A stretch of 64,000 nt of DNA from Acanthosepion lycidas. Taxonomy: Eukaryota; Mollusca; Cephalopoda; Sepiida; Sepiidae. The stretch spans positions 22,419,924 to 22,483,923 of the forward strand of contig OZ010577.1 of NCBI GenBank assembly GCA_963932145.1, in the 5' to 3' direction. The notes under the pieces were generated by a model, which was not told the DNA's origin, made no database searches, and saw only the letters and a program-made list of their open reading frames with translations. Every line of letters starts with the position of its first letter. Position 1 is the first letter of the stretch. Of this stretch, positions 43,801 through 53,989 are shown in pieces. The position numbers were made by a program, and so were the translations under genes.

Positions 43801-44700
43801 ATGGTGTACCAATGAGACCTATTTTATCTATGGTGGGTCCCATGCAACCGAAGTTGGTCAAATGGTTGGTTGAACTACTTCAGCTGGTATCTAAAGTCTT
43901 CTCAGCACATAATGTCTCAGACACTTTTTGTTTTTCAAATTTGATTAGAAATTTGGGTATCAAATCTGGAAACAAACTGATGGTGTCATTTGACATTGTC
44001 AGCTTATATACTAATGTGCCTCTTCTTGAGACCATTAATATATGTGCAGATGTTCTTTATAGAGGCAATTTGTGTCCAGCCAGTATTCCTGAAAATCTAT
44101 TTTTAGAATGCATGGCGATGGAAGATATTGAATTTAGTTTCAATGATGTTATGTCTGCCCAGAATGATGGTGTTGCTATGGGTAGTTCTTTGGGCCCAAT
44201 ATTGGCCATTATTTTTGTGGGTTATCACGAGTGACTTTTGTTCGACAAGATCCATAAACCCCACGTCTACCTGATGTATATTGATGATACCTTTTCAATT
44301 TTTGATTCCGCTAATGATGTCAATGATTTTTTTGCAGAACCTAATTCTCCCCATCCATCCCTTCAGTTTACTATGGTGGTTGAGAGTGATGGAAAATTAT
44401 CCTTTCTTGATGTTCTAGTTGAATGCAGAGATGGAGTTTTTTATAACTGCATTTGCCACAAACCCATATTCACAGGCTTATACACAAGTTGGAACTCTTT
44501 TGTTCCAAACGTCTGCAAACTTGGTCTAATTTCCATGTTAGTCCATCATGGATTGATGATCTGTTCCCATTATTTGTTAGACGGTGAACTTGCTAGTATT
44601 AAAAATAAAATTTAAAAAAAATAATAGATATCCCACCAATATCATCAAACATGTCATAGATGGTAAAATCAGACGCTTTAAAGAACCAGTGATTTTATGA
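43801..44700 (+). pseudogene. Penelope-like element 1, reverse transcriptase
   Basis: Plus frame from 43812: MRPILSMVGPM (the first RT block), MVSFDIVSLYTNVPL (about 57-71), DGVAMGSSLGPILAIIFVGY (about 119-138), then one in-frame TGA at 44232-44234. The same frame continues with the catalytic YIDD at 44277-44288 and LSFLDVLVECRDG and CHKPIFTGLYTSW. These are the RT blocks of Penelope-like elements. The single TGA and a frame end at 44615 are the main breaks; the active-site aspartates are preserved, so it is fairly young. Confidence 0.85.
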
Positions 44701-44879
44701 CCTAGTCGGTGTCCTATTTATTTAAAGTTGCCTTGGCTAGGCAGGAAGTGTCAGCTGTTGTCTGACAGAATTTCAGCTTGAATTCCATACTACAATGCTG
44801 TTAAGTGTGCATTGTTTTTCAAACAAAATTTGCGTTACCTTCCTTTACTAAGGATCATTTGTTCTATTTTCAAAGAAGT

Positions 44880-45310
44880 TTAGTAGTATACAAATTCAAA
44901 TGCTGATGTGAAACCACTTACATAAAATGAACCAATCAGAGGTTAGAAATGCAGATTACGCATAATGTTCCTGTGTATTTGCGTTCAAGTAGTCATAAGA
45001 GTATTTAAAAAAAAAACTACTCAAGCAGTTCATGACTCATTGATTGTGCAGCATTTGTTGGATAATCCTGATTGTGCTGCCGGGTATAAGGACACATTCT
45101 TTTCTGTTCTACATAGTCCTCACTCAGTATACCCTCTTAGAGTCCTCAAGGCTTTTGTATATCAAATTCTACCAGCTAAGCCTATGCAAGCAAAAGGAGC
45201 ATTTTATACATTCATTACACTTGATTGAAGGTCAAAATTTGCCTGCCTCCCTGCAAGAACAACAACCAAGTGACCATCATGCAAATTTAGAAGTGACTAC
45301 TACACACAGT
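44880..45310 (+). pseudogene. Penelope-like element 1, GIY-YIG endonuclease
   Basis: The frame starting at 44886 reads VYKFKC, stop, CETTYIK, stop, TNQRLEMQITHNVP. It then passes into the frame 44965-45228, with VHDSLIVQHLLDNPDCAAGY (about 21-40) and LRVLKAFVYQILPAKP (about 58-73). VY...TYI with a following arginine and the HLLDN segment correspond to the GIY-YIG domain that Penelope-like elements use for target cleavage. Two stops within the core inactivate it. Confidence 0.75.
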
Positions 45311-45339
45311 AAGTTGAAAGAGATTGAATTTGAGTTTAC

Positions 45340-45780
45340 TTAAAAACTGGTAAAAATTAGAAATAAATTCAGTCTATAAAAAAAATGAAGTAAAAATCAA
45401 AACAAAAAGCATAAGGAAAAGAAATGATGTGGGATTTACTAAGCAATAAAAATCCCCCCTCCCACCAAGTAACAAGTTTGAAAGATTTGCTTGCCAAATC
45501 TTTTTTGACAGATGTCAACATACAAACATACATATGGCTGAATCAGTAAGTTCACATTATAATGAAAAAAAAAAAAAATTTATTATAAGTATTTATAAAA
45601 AAGTGTCAAGCTTTTACAAATATTTATCATATAATCTACTTCCTTGTCAATGCACTTAATTAAATGATGAATATTAATCACACATATTGAATATCATACA
45701 GAAAAATTTCAGATCAAAATTCAATTAATTACATGTCATGCTGCAAATTTCTTGATTCACTTTTGTCACTTTTTAATTTT
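45340..45780. other. AT-rich DNA with a repeat shared with 47222-47355
   Basis: 45570-45730 shares ACTTCCTTGTCAATGCACTT and AAATTTCAGATCAAAATTC with 47265-47355. The class is unknown; it could be a transposon end, because the second copy precedes a transposase remnant. Confidence 0.45.
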
Positions 45781-45784
45781 TTTT

Positions 45785-45985
45785 TTCAAATCATTTCACT
45801 GCAAGTAAGAAAATAAAGCCACTAAGGCATGGGGGTGGAGGTTACTGAGTGTGAATGAATATAAGAATGAGAGAAACATCATTAATGAGCAAGAACAATA
45901 AAAAAAAAAAAAATTAAAAGAATTAAGAAGACAGAAAATAGCGATTGACATTGCATTTAAATTCATGAGTATTTTGATACTTTTT
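45785..45985 (-). pseudogene. LINE A tail fragment
   Basis: The plus strand has ATCATTTCACTGCAAGTAAG, AGCCACTAAGGCATGGGGG and GCGATTGACATTGCATTTAA, the complement of LINE A 3' landmarks. 5'-truncated. Confidence 0.65.
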
Positions 45986-46027
45986 CTGTTAAATTGTTGG
46001 GATATTAAACATTAATATTACTATGTA

Positions 46028-46062
46028 CACAACAGACACATACACACACACACACACAAGAG
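46028..46062. repeat. CA microsatellite
   Basis: ACACAC run after AACAGACACAT. Confidence 0.9.
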
Positions 46063-46069
46063 TGTGTTG

Positions 46070-47215
46070 AAAGTTCTCAGACTGACCCAAAATTTAACCA
46101 AAAAGTAGATTTTATTTTGGCGTCCCTTCTTGGTTAGCTTAGTGTTATATTAAGCGTTTGGTAGCAAGAGAAAGGAATAACGAAGATTAGATTTGAACAA
46201 CATTTATTGTTGGCATGTCGTACAGATATGTTGAAGGATGGGTGGAATGTCCATTTAAGTGGTTGGTCATCAGGATGGCAGTCAGGTGTATAGGGTTAGG
46301 GTTAGGGTATGGCTGCTTCGTGTTGGTTGATCAAGGCCATGGTGGTAGGTCATTTCGCTGGTTGGTAGGCCTGTTCTTTGGAAAGAGAGTGATATCAAAT
46401 TGGCATGGTTGCTAGGCTTGTTCTGTTGAATGAGGCAGCAGTGATGGCTGCAAGAGAATGCCTTGTACATGTTGATTATGATGAGGGACGGCAGTGGGTT
46501 ACCAAGGTGCTGTGAGCGATAAAAGTCATGAATCTGACTATGTTGATCCGTAGGATGCTAGCATTAGGAGTTGAAGTTGAGATGTTATCCTGTCAGTATT
46601 AGCCAAGTTGGCATGGTGTCACAGTTGAGATACTATCATGTCGGTATTTGCTGAGGTGACAGCATCGTCGATGATGAAGGCTTGTCGCTGTGTGGTGTCA
46701 AAGCTGGATAGCCAGCCACTCCTGGCTGGTGTTTGCCAGGGTGACAAGGTCGAGATGTTATCAATGCAAAGCTGGATAGATGAGGTGGTTAGCCAAACCT
46801 GTGAGTGGTGATGGCTGTTGAGAGGTGCAGTCATGTTGAGAAATGGCTGTGATGATGGCAGCGGCTGCAGCAGCACCCTGTGTGACTGTGGGTGGCATAA
46901 TAGTCTGCAACTGCTCTGGTTGTTCTCAGAGACCTGCCTTTGAGAGGGTCTGGTAGTCTCCAGGGGTATCTCTTTTCTGGCAGGAACATTTGCATTGGCC
47001 ATTGCCGGACGGAGATCACTTCAAAGGCTAGATGTGCTGCATGGAGATAATGCAGAGAAGAAAAACTATTGTTATTCTGTTCTCTGCCTTTGTGGCTTTC
47101 ACATCCATCCAGCATGCAGAATGAATCAGAAAAAAGATCTAATTGCAACTGAGTATAACATTAGGAATTTCTCAGCACCCACCGAGACATGGGTATATCA
47201 AGAATCGGTTGTCTA
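46070..47215. other. GC-richer block of unknown nature, with TTAGGG run
   Basis: About 1.1 kb is clearly richer in G and C than its surroundings, with many GATG/TGGT words and recurring phrases such as GTTGAGATGTTATC (46570) and GTCGAGATGTTATC (46750). GTATAGGGTTAGGGTTAGGG (46290-46308) contains three telomere-like repeats. Both strands have open frames of up to 127 codons (46619-47002 minus), but none shows a motif I recognise. It could be an LTR or internal part of an unrecognised retroelement, or an expanded repeat. Confidence 0.4.
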
Positions 47216-47219
47216 GTGA

Positions 47220-48025
47220 TGAAAAATCATTTAGATAACACAAATATTTATTTTTCAACAAAACCTTCTTCCTTGTCAATACACTGAATTCAGTGGTCAG
47301 TAGACTACATAGGCCAACATTATACAGAGAAAATATCAGATCAAAATTTTAAAAAGTGTCAGGTTAAATGTTTATTGATCCATGCATGTATTTATAGAGT
47401 GCATCAGGTAATTGAGAACAAATTATAATATAAAGAAAAATTAGGATGAATTGAAAAAATCTATATTTTCAAAATAATTTCTTTTACACATCTTCAACTA
47501 AGACAAACAGAGAAAGGTTATTTAATAAAATCTGCTCTCAACTATAAAGATGTGCTCAGTGCATCCTAAAAAGTAGTTGCATTTCCAGATTAAGCAGTTC
47601 TCATTTATACTGGTCATCATATCTATGATGGCAGCTGGGGCAGAGAGTGGCTTTACCAAGTTATTGATATTGTGGAATTGTTGGTATGCCTCACTCTTGA
47701 TAACATTCAAGACATAACAGACCAGAGAATTCAAATCAGGGAAGTTAAACGGTCACATGTTTTGGGTGACAGCCTTGGTAAAAATCTCTGACAGCCATTC
47801 TAGACTCATTAAGAAGGAGCAAAGTCCTGTTGAGACATATATGGCTTTACTTAGGCTACTCTTTCTATCCACAATCTGACCACCATGTTTAGCCACTTCA
47901 TGTAGGCAGTGGCATTGATGCTCAGAAAGGTGCATCAAATAATTGAGAACAAATTTTAACAAAGTAAAAAATTCACTATAAAGACTTTGTATATTTACAA
48001 GAACATTTGAAGAGCTCGAATGCAA
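47220..48025 (-). pseudogene. Decayed DDE transposase (Tc1/mariner-type), probable
   Basis: On the minus strand two frames give a QQDFAPS segment (about 47820-47840), which resembles the second catalytic motif of Tc1/mariner transposases (QQDxAxxH), then FPDLNSLVCYVLNVIKSEAY (about 47680-47740) at the position of the SPDLNPLDYxVW third-aspartate block. The upstream frame 47753-48025 contributes LEWLSEIFTKAVTQNM. The third-motif aspartates are lost. Assignment is by motif order only. Confidence 0.5.
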
Positions 48026-48029
48026 TTTC

Positions 48030-48955
48030 TTGAAACTGAGAAAAAGACGTCTTTTTTATAGCTCAAATATGGTTGGATAAGATCCACATTTTTTTTTAAA
48101 TTTAAAACATTAATATATCACCATTTGACTATAAAAAGATGAAAATTTAAAATCTAGAACTTCACTGTAAGTGTCTTTTAATTGAAAGTGTATTTTTTTT
48201 TTTGAAAATCTGATAAATCCATTATATCTCTACAAACTGTTTCTACTTAAAATAACCCAAAATATTGATAAAAAAAGAAGACACTTGTTATAAGAAAGTG
48301 TAGACATATGCAGAAGTATCACCAAAAGTGTGGTGTGAAGTACTCTACCCCCACACTATCTAAAGATTCTATCTCTCAACTACAGCTCTGAAAATTAGGG
48401 AAATTGTCTATATTTCAGATGATTTTATTTATTTGTACTTTTTCTGAATGTGATCTAGTCTCCACCTACCTTCTCCAACATCACATATCTTTTGGGGAAT
48501 ATAGGCTGTCCTGTATGGGAAATTTGGATGATACCTCTGAGATTATTTTTTAAAAGAAAGAAATACTGTAAAATGAAGTTATTTAAATTTAAAACTTGTT
48601 TATTTTATTGAATAATTCAAATTTTCTTTATAAAAAAAATCCTGTCACTGTTTATCACTGTCAATACTGCAGGTAGCACACGTGTCAGTTATAGGGTGTC
48701 CAAGTTCCAAATTGAATTTCTGAGTAAATATTAAATGAGACAAAGAATAGCTGATGCTGCTATTTTCTTTGAAAAGTTTGTATATTTTTTTAATACTCAG
48801 GTCATTTGGGAGGTATTTCTGACCAGGCGCTCCTCTTCTTCCATAATGGCATGTGCGACATGTAAAGCTTTTAATGTGGTTAATTATAAGCTGACTGTTT
48901 GCCTCTTTCGCTTCAGCATTTCAAACACCACCTCACTTTGTTGCAGCATTCTCTG
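48030..48955. other. AT-rich intergenic DNA, no feature recognised
   Basis: No feature could be supported. The frame 48735-49010 overlaps the repeat starting at 48957 and has no motif. Confidence 0.45.
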
Positions 48956-48956
48956 T

Positions 48957-49308
48957 ATTTTTTCCTTCTCTTTTTGTTACCTTTTATTGAAACAGTGGCA
49001 TAGAATGTAAAAAATAGCCAAGCATTTTGATAAAAAGCAGACAAAATAAGAAAGAAAACTAGTTTAAAATTAATAGCGAAAATGCTTCATTTAAGAAAAT
49101 GGAAATGAAAAACTATTGAGTTTACAACTACTATAAAGATAATACCAATGAAACAAATACATTAAAGATGAAATTGAATGATGAAGAATATAGCTTCAGT
49201 TATTTCTAATCATTTCACCACTAAGCAAGGTGTTAATGCCACTAAGAGGTTACTTGGAGTGAAAGAGAAAGGAAAAACTTTAGTGATGAGAAAGGATACA
49301 CTACATGA
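48957..49308 (-). mobile_element. 5'-truncated LINE A with 3' extension (copy of 57801-58143)
   Basis: Nearly identical in sequence and orientation to 57801-58143. Read on the minus strand, LINE A tail (49203-49308) runs past its normal end into about 240 bp of non-LINE sequence that finishes with AATAAA (complement at about 48983-48988) and, about 19 nt later, an A-run. This is the layout of a 3'-transduced LINE copy that used a downstream polyadenylation signal. The 5' truncation point differs from the other copy. Confidence 0.7.
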
Positions 49309-49309
49309 C

Positions 49310-50990
49310 TAACACAGTTTTTTGCTATCCCCTAAAACAATGCATTTAATTGATTAACCTGTGTTAATCTTTCTTGAATTCAGTAATACAACATTAACTG
49401 TAATCATTAGTGACATCTTGACTCTTCTGGGAATCATTGTTTTTAACTCTAAGGCAACAGTGTTTCACTTGCTTAACCGTTATAAGGTCCAAAAGGAGTT
49501 GGTTTTTTGTTCAATTTTAGTTTCTTCAGAATAGAAAAACTCAAAGTTTTTAAGATCTTCAGTAGTTAGTTGATCACTGTGACAAAAATCAGAAAGTATT
49601 TTTGGTGTGCAATCAAGAAATTGCCGGCATTTTACCTCCACCAGAATGTCACATTTTCTTCATTTTTTTTCTCTTTTGTGATAACTCTGTTTCCTTCCTA
49701 TTGAAGAAACAAGAACTGCTTCCTCATTACCATCGTAATTATTCATTTTGATTCAAGGAGAAATGTGTGGTTGTGCAAGATGATATTAGGAAATAAATTC
49801 ACTGAGTTTTTCTTTATGAAACTGAAACATATGGAATTAAAAAAAAAAAGTCAGTTTAAAAAATGGTGCATAAAAATCTGCACTATGACACAAGGTGGGC
49901 CTTCGTTATCTAAGGTTACTGCATGAACTAACCAAAATACATTGCTGTCACTTTATATAAACAGTGTGCGTATGTGGTATTAAGCAAAATCTCTGTGAAT
50001 TCAAATAACAAAAATCTAGTGAAAATGTGTTTTATTTTTGTTTTCTCTCATGTTTGATTTGTTTTTAAGATAGCAAGTTACAATTAAGACATTTTTCAAT
50101 AAAAATTCTATACACAGTGTAAAATTTGACATTTTAAACATAATACAAGTTATAGAAAATGCCAATATTAGAATGTTTTTCCTAAAATAAACCATTATTT
50201 TTAATTTTTATTTCTATAATTTTTTATAGCTATTTGCAGTCAAAGTTAAATTAATGATATCAAAAACAAAATAAGTGGAAATACTGCATTTTACTAAACA
50301 TTTTTTAACTTTTGAATTTAGTGTAAACAAAATTATTTTTATAAGTCATTATTAGTATTATTATTTTTATTATTTACCATATATTGTCCAAACTGCAATA
50401 CCATGTTAGTAATTATTAAAAATCTTTATGAACTTTAACTAATTCTTTAAACCGTTACTTATAGTCTCTTTAACTGAATTTAGTCTAGAAAAATATGTAT
50501 TCACATTTTATAACCATAAAGCAGTATTACTGCATCTCACAGAACATTTTAAGCATTTATTTTTAGTGTAAATAAATTGTTTGTTTATTGAAAATGTATT
50601 AAATGATTAGTTTTATGTAAAATAGGAGGTTGAAACTTGATATTTCTGTTTCTTGTTTTTCTTTTCAACTTTAAGGTTGTTTTTTCTTTATCTAAATCTG
50701 TCATGGATATATCAGGTTTTGCAATAAATCCTGTATGGCGCTTATCGCATTTTGCAACAAAACAGATTTTTGGAAAGCAAAAAAAAATCGAGAAAATATC
50801 ATAATATGAAAAAAATAATTTTGATGTGTGGTAGAGTGATGAAATGCAAAACTTTTGGTAGTGTTAACTCAAAAATTTTGAAAATGGTATTTATTGCATT
50901 TTGCATTGAAGCTCTTCATTTGTACTTCTGCTTCATTTAAGTTCACTTTCAACTTCACTCTCAACTCATCTGGAGTACTCCTGCCTGATT
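49310..50990. other. AT-rich intergenic DNA, no feature recognised
   Basis: A/T-rich with no coding or RNA feature that I can support. The frames 50752-50940 and 50894-51151 become LINE A sequence only after about 50990. Confidence 0.45.
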
Positions 50991-50994
50991 CCCA

Positions 50995-51330
50995 TTTCCC
51001 CTACCCCATAAGAGGGTGTGACAGGATCCCTGCCATCATCCTAAAGAAATGTGTGCCCAAGCTGGCTCTAGTTCTCTCCAAACAACTGCCTCACTGTTTC
51101 CTGCTTGTAGGAAGTCCTCCTCTGCAGTTCCTGTTTTTAAGAACTCTTTAGCTTCTCAAATTATTGCCCAATTAGTCTCTTACTGCTTTTTGGCAAGGAT
51201 TGAGACTCTAATTAATGCTGAAGTGGGTAAGTATCTTACTTCCCATGACCTACTTTTGGATAAACAATATGGCTTCTGTTTTGCCAGGTCTACTGCTAAT
51301 GTGTTAACAGCCATCACTGAATTTGTATAT
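50995..51330 (+). pseudogene. LINE A copy 2, 5' part (split by LTR element)
   Basis: The plus strand encodes CDRIPAIILKKCVPKLALVL, then (in another frame, 51049-51330) SSSAVPVFKNSLASQIIAQL and LLLDKQYGFCFARSTANVLT. These match LINE A copy 1 (GGDRIPAITLKKCVPELAP and the region around 14940-15060). The match stops exactly at 51330, where the LTR begins, and resumes at about 55236. By comparison with copy 1, about 120 bp of LINE A is missing across the junction. Confidence 0.8.
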
Positions 51331-51649
51331 TGTAGCAAAAGTGTCAAATTCAAGGGTGAAAGGGACGCAACTCTTTCCGTCGGAAAATGTCTTACACGCT
51401 GCAACGCAAAGCAAAGCAATGTACACCAAACACTGGTGTAATGCCATTCTGTCAATTTCTCCAAGCGACCTGCTTTTATGGAGTCCAGACACACCTCATT
51501 ACCATGCGTGTAACGCGACTTTGCGTGACTGTACAAGACCGTAAATATTAAAAGTCACGGACGCCATCTTGGATCCTTTCTTTTCTCAACCCACAGGCCA
51601 GACAGACGCGTGGGCATTTGGGAGGTAAGCCATTCCTTTTTTCCCCACA
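51331..51649 (-). repeat. 3' long terminal repeat (about 319 bp)
   Basis: Read on the minus strand it begins TGTGGGGAAAA (at 51649) and ends TTTTGCTACA (at 51331), giving canonical TG...CA ends with the larger TGT...ACA symmetry. The outer end meets LINE A sequence precisely. A TATA-like CCATAAAAGC lies at about 51472-51484 (complement), suggesting the promoter, and AAGATGGCG at about 51563-51571 (complement) resembles a YY1-type site. No second LTR copy is present in the window. Confidence 0.8.
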
Positions 51650-52165
51650 CTCCCCCCTGATCTCATGATCACAGAGTTGACAGGGAGGCGGCGATTGCTT
51701 TCGCCGGGTGCTTCTTCGAAGAGGGACGCTGCGAGCCTCATCGTCGCTTGCGCTCACGTCCGCGGTCTGAGGGTCGAAAAACACCGCGTCCCTTGGAAGG
51801 CTACTGATATCTGAGTTACTGCCTGATGGAGCTGGCATGAACCAGAGCGATGCCTCACTGGTCTCAGATTCCGATTTGCTCCCATCGTCCAGCGATGGTT
51901 GCAACTGCGTCGCCGGCCGCAGGTCCTTAACGTGACGCGGCACACCGTCGACCCACACCGCCTGTGGGCTGATCACCTCAGTGACACGTCCGGTTCCGTA
52001 TTTCGTTGTGCACTTGCTGCGCGGGTTTTTAACCCAGACGACATCGCCTTTCTTCAGCCTCTCTCCGGTTACTTTCAGTTCCGTCAGCAGGTTGGTCTCT
52101 ATGCCCTTCACTCTGACGTGGTACCTATGCAATGTGTTGGCAATGTGTTCCGCTCGATGATCCCA
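51548..52165 (-). pseudogene. LTR element integrase C-terminal domain and pol end
   Basis: In frame 1 of the minus strand (ORF 52189-51548): YHVRVKGIETNLL, then RLKKGDVVWVKNP (about 45-57), GTGRVTEVISPQAVWVDGVP (about 66-85) and HVKDLRP. This beta-strand pattern is the usual C-terminal DNA-binding region of retroelement integrases. An acidic linker and RRSTRRKQSPP follow. The frame enters the 3' LTR before stopping. The catalytic core is in frame 0, so the frame changes just after the catalytic glutamate; sequence between may also be deleted. Confidence 0.75.
51650..51662 (-). promoter_or_regulatory. Polypurine tract
   Basis: The minus strand reads ATCAGGGGGGAG immediately before the TGTGGGG start of the 3' LTR. 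This position and composition are those of the plus-strand DNA priming site of LTR elements. Confidence 0.7.
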
Positions 52166-52850
52166 TTTCCACTCGGTACGTGGGCACACCGGAACCGTAG
52201 GTGCACTCCCCAGCCATCCACAAACCTCCTGAACTGCTCACTGGTGAATGCGGTGCCATTGTCGATTAATATCTCCGTTGGGGGGCCACATTCAAGGAAG
52301 ATACTGTTTAACTGACGGATGATGGTGTCTGAATCTTGCCGATGCAGCAGCCGCCATATCGCAAACCTGGATGGAGCACAATCAATGAGCGTCAGGAAAT
52401 CCTCGCCGTTGTGGTGAGTAATGTCTATCGTCAGCCGGCTCCAGTGGCTCCTCATGCTCAGCTGCCCTTTCTTCCAGCGGACGGGTGCTGGGTCTATAGA
52501 CTGGCATGCCACGCAGTTTCTGACCACTCTTCTGACATCTGTCTTTTGTACTCCTGGGTCAATCAACTTGGCGAAATACAGGGTTCGCTTGACTCCAGGG
52601 TGCCCACTTTGTTGGTGGACTTCTTTGATTCGATTAGATCGAACGGGACTCATGGACGCAGTGCAGGCAGGTTGCACGGGCTCAATAGCTTTTTTAGTGG
52701 CGTCAAGCCACCTCTGGGGCACCCTCGTTAAACAATCTGCCTTGTTGAGGCTAGATTTGACCAGAGACACCTCCATTGTCAGTGCGTAATCTTGCACCAG
52801 CTTCACGATCGTGTTGAGCCGTCGTCGGATAAGCATCTCGCTGGCGGCCC
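52108..52850 (-). pseudogene. LTR element integrase (zinc finger and catalytic core)
   Basis: Frame 0 of the minus strand. A zinc-binding HHCC unit is visible: HQQSGH (H at 52615-52617) and CVAC (ending 52504). The catalytic series follows: D in RLTIDITHH (52423-52425), D in EILIDNGTAFTS (52261-52263) and E in GNGIIERN (52153-52155). The D-to-D spacing of 54 residues and D-to-E of 36 residues (D,D-35-E type) fit retroelement integrases. The N-terminal end is joined to RNase H by a frame change near 52848-52850. Confidence 0.85.
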
Positions 52851-53155
52851 TTAGTCCGCATCCTGGCCCTCCCAGTAAGGGTATCTGAGATCCACTTATA
52901 GACGCAAACGGAATCCGTGAACAGACGCAGGGTAGTCGACTTCCAGAGGATCGCCAAGTTGATCCCCTTGATGACAGCATCGAGCTCTGCTAGGTTTATG
53001 TGCTGGGAGTCCTTTTCTGGATGTAACAAGCAAGCATCTTCCACCACGGCTCCATCGTGAACTATCGATACACCGGTTGCAAGAGAGCTTGCATCAACCC
53101 ACACACTGAGGTCTTGGCTGTCAACGCACCATCTGCCCCGCGCTGGGTCTTCTTT
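52745..53155 (-). pseudogene. LTR element RNase H
   Basis: In frame 1 of the minus strand after a TGA at 53156-53158: VWVDASSLATGVS (first aspartate at 53093-53095), HINLAELDAVIKG (glutamate) and LRLFTDSVCVYKWI (second aspartate), the D,E,D order of retroelement RNase H. The frame is lost in a G-run (complement of 52848-52850): beyond it, matching sequence (AASEMLIRRR and NKADCLTRVPQRW) is in frame 0, consistent with one extra base. Confidence 0.8.
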
Positions 53156-53989
53156 TCATACTCTAGCAAGGACCTGACTCATCATGGTGTTGAGAGGGGC
53201 GTCATGAACTTCGTCATCCCATCCAGTGGTGACATCAGATGCTCTCCGCTTGATGAATGCCACCGCAACACGCAGCCAGCCACCTACAGGAAGGTGCCCA
53301 ACTAACTTGCAGCACAAGGAAAATATTCTTTGCCGCGTGACAACGGTGGGCATGTCTGGGACTTTGTTTCCCTGTTTCCAATACAGAACGTCATCCTCTC
53401 CCCAGACCTGCAAACCAAGCACTCGTGCACCATCCCGCAGCCTCTCCGGTTCCTTGCTGAGGAGGCCAAAGTTGTAGAGATGCTCCTTCACGCACGCCGC
53501 AGATATTACTCCCTCGTTCACGTACACGTCATCAATATATGCAGATGTTGCCCGCCATATACGCTCATCCTTCGTCAGAATGGCGTCAACAATCATCTGC
53601 ATAATTGATGGCGCCACATTGAGTCCAAATCCCATGCGGGTCAGGCAATACCTTTGCCCCTTGATAAGCACAGTTTGATAGGGCCACAGTGATTGGTGCA
53701 CACGCACTTGAAGGTATGCCTTGTGAAGATCCAGCACAGATACATTTGATCCTGCCTGTCGCCATTCCCATAGCTTCTCGGTACACACGTCCGCGCGGGC
53801 TGTAAAAGGGTCCACGTGCTCGTTCAGTTCCTGATAGTCGAGCACCGGCCTTACCTTTTGTTTGTTGTGCTGGAGAACCGCCATTAGCGGGATCAGGCCC
53901 TTTGGGGGCCCCAATTCCTTCTCTGGATAAGGAACCAACCACCCGTTATTAATCCAGGCTTGCAGCTCCTTGTCGTATTCCGCACGAGC
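53156..53989 (-). pseudogene. LTR element reverse transcriptase
   Basis: Frame 1 of the minus strand, separated from the protease by a single TGA (53990-53992) and from RNase H by another (53156-53158). Blocks: KVRPVLDYQELNEHV (about residues 28-42 of the open frame), VSVLDLHKAYLQV (catalytic aspartate region, about 67-79), LTRMGFGLNVAPSIMQ (about 99-114) and YIDD at 53528-53539. All three catalytic aspartates are retained. The following IFSLCCKLVGHLPVGGWLRV segment is the thumb/connection side. Confidence 0.85.

Noticed and set aside
46287-46308. TTAGGG run as a telomere or chromosome end
   Set aside because: Only about three units and internal to repeat-rich DNA; far too short to call a telomere.
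51180-51536. Minus-strand frame of 118 codons in the 3' LTR
   Set aside because: It runs through LTR and LINE A sequence in antisense and has no motif; treated as chance.
51899-52315. Plus-strand frames across 51.9-54.9 kb (for example 51899-52315, 52336-52731, 53330-53608)
   Set aside because: Shadows of gag-pol on the opposite strand; GC-rich sequence keeps stops rare.
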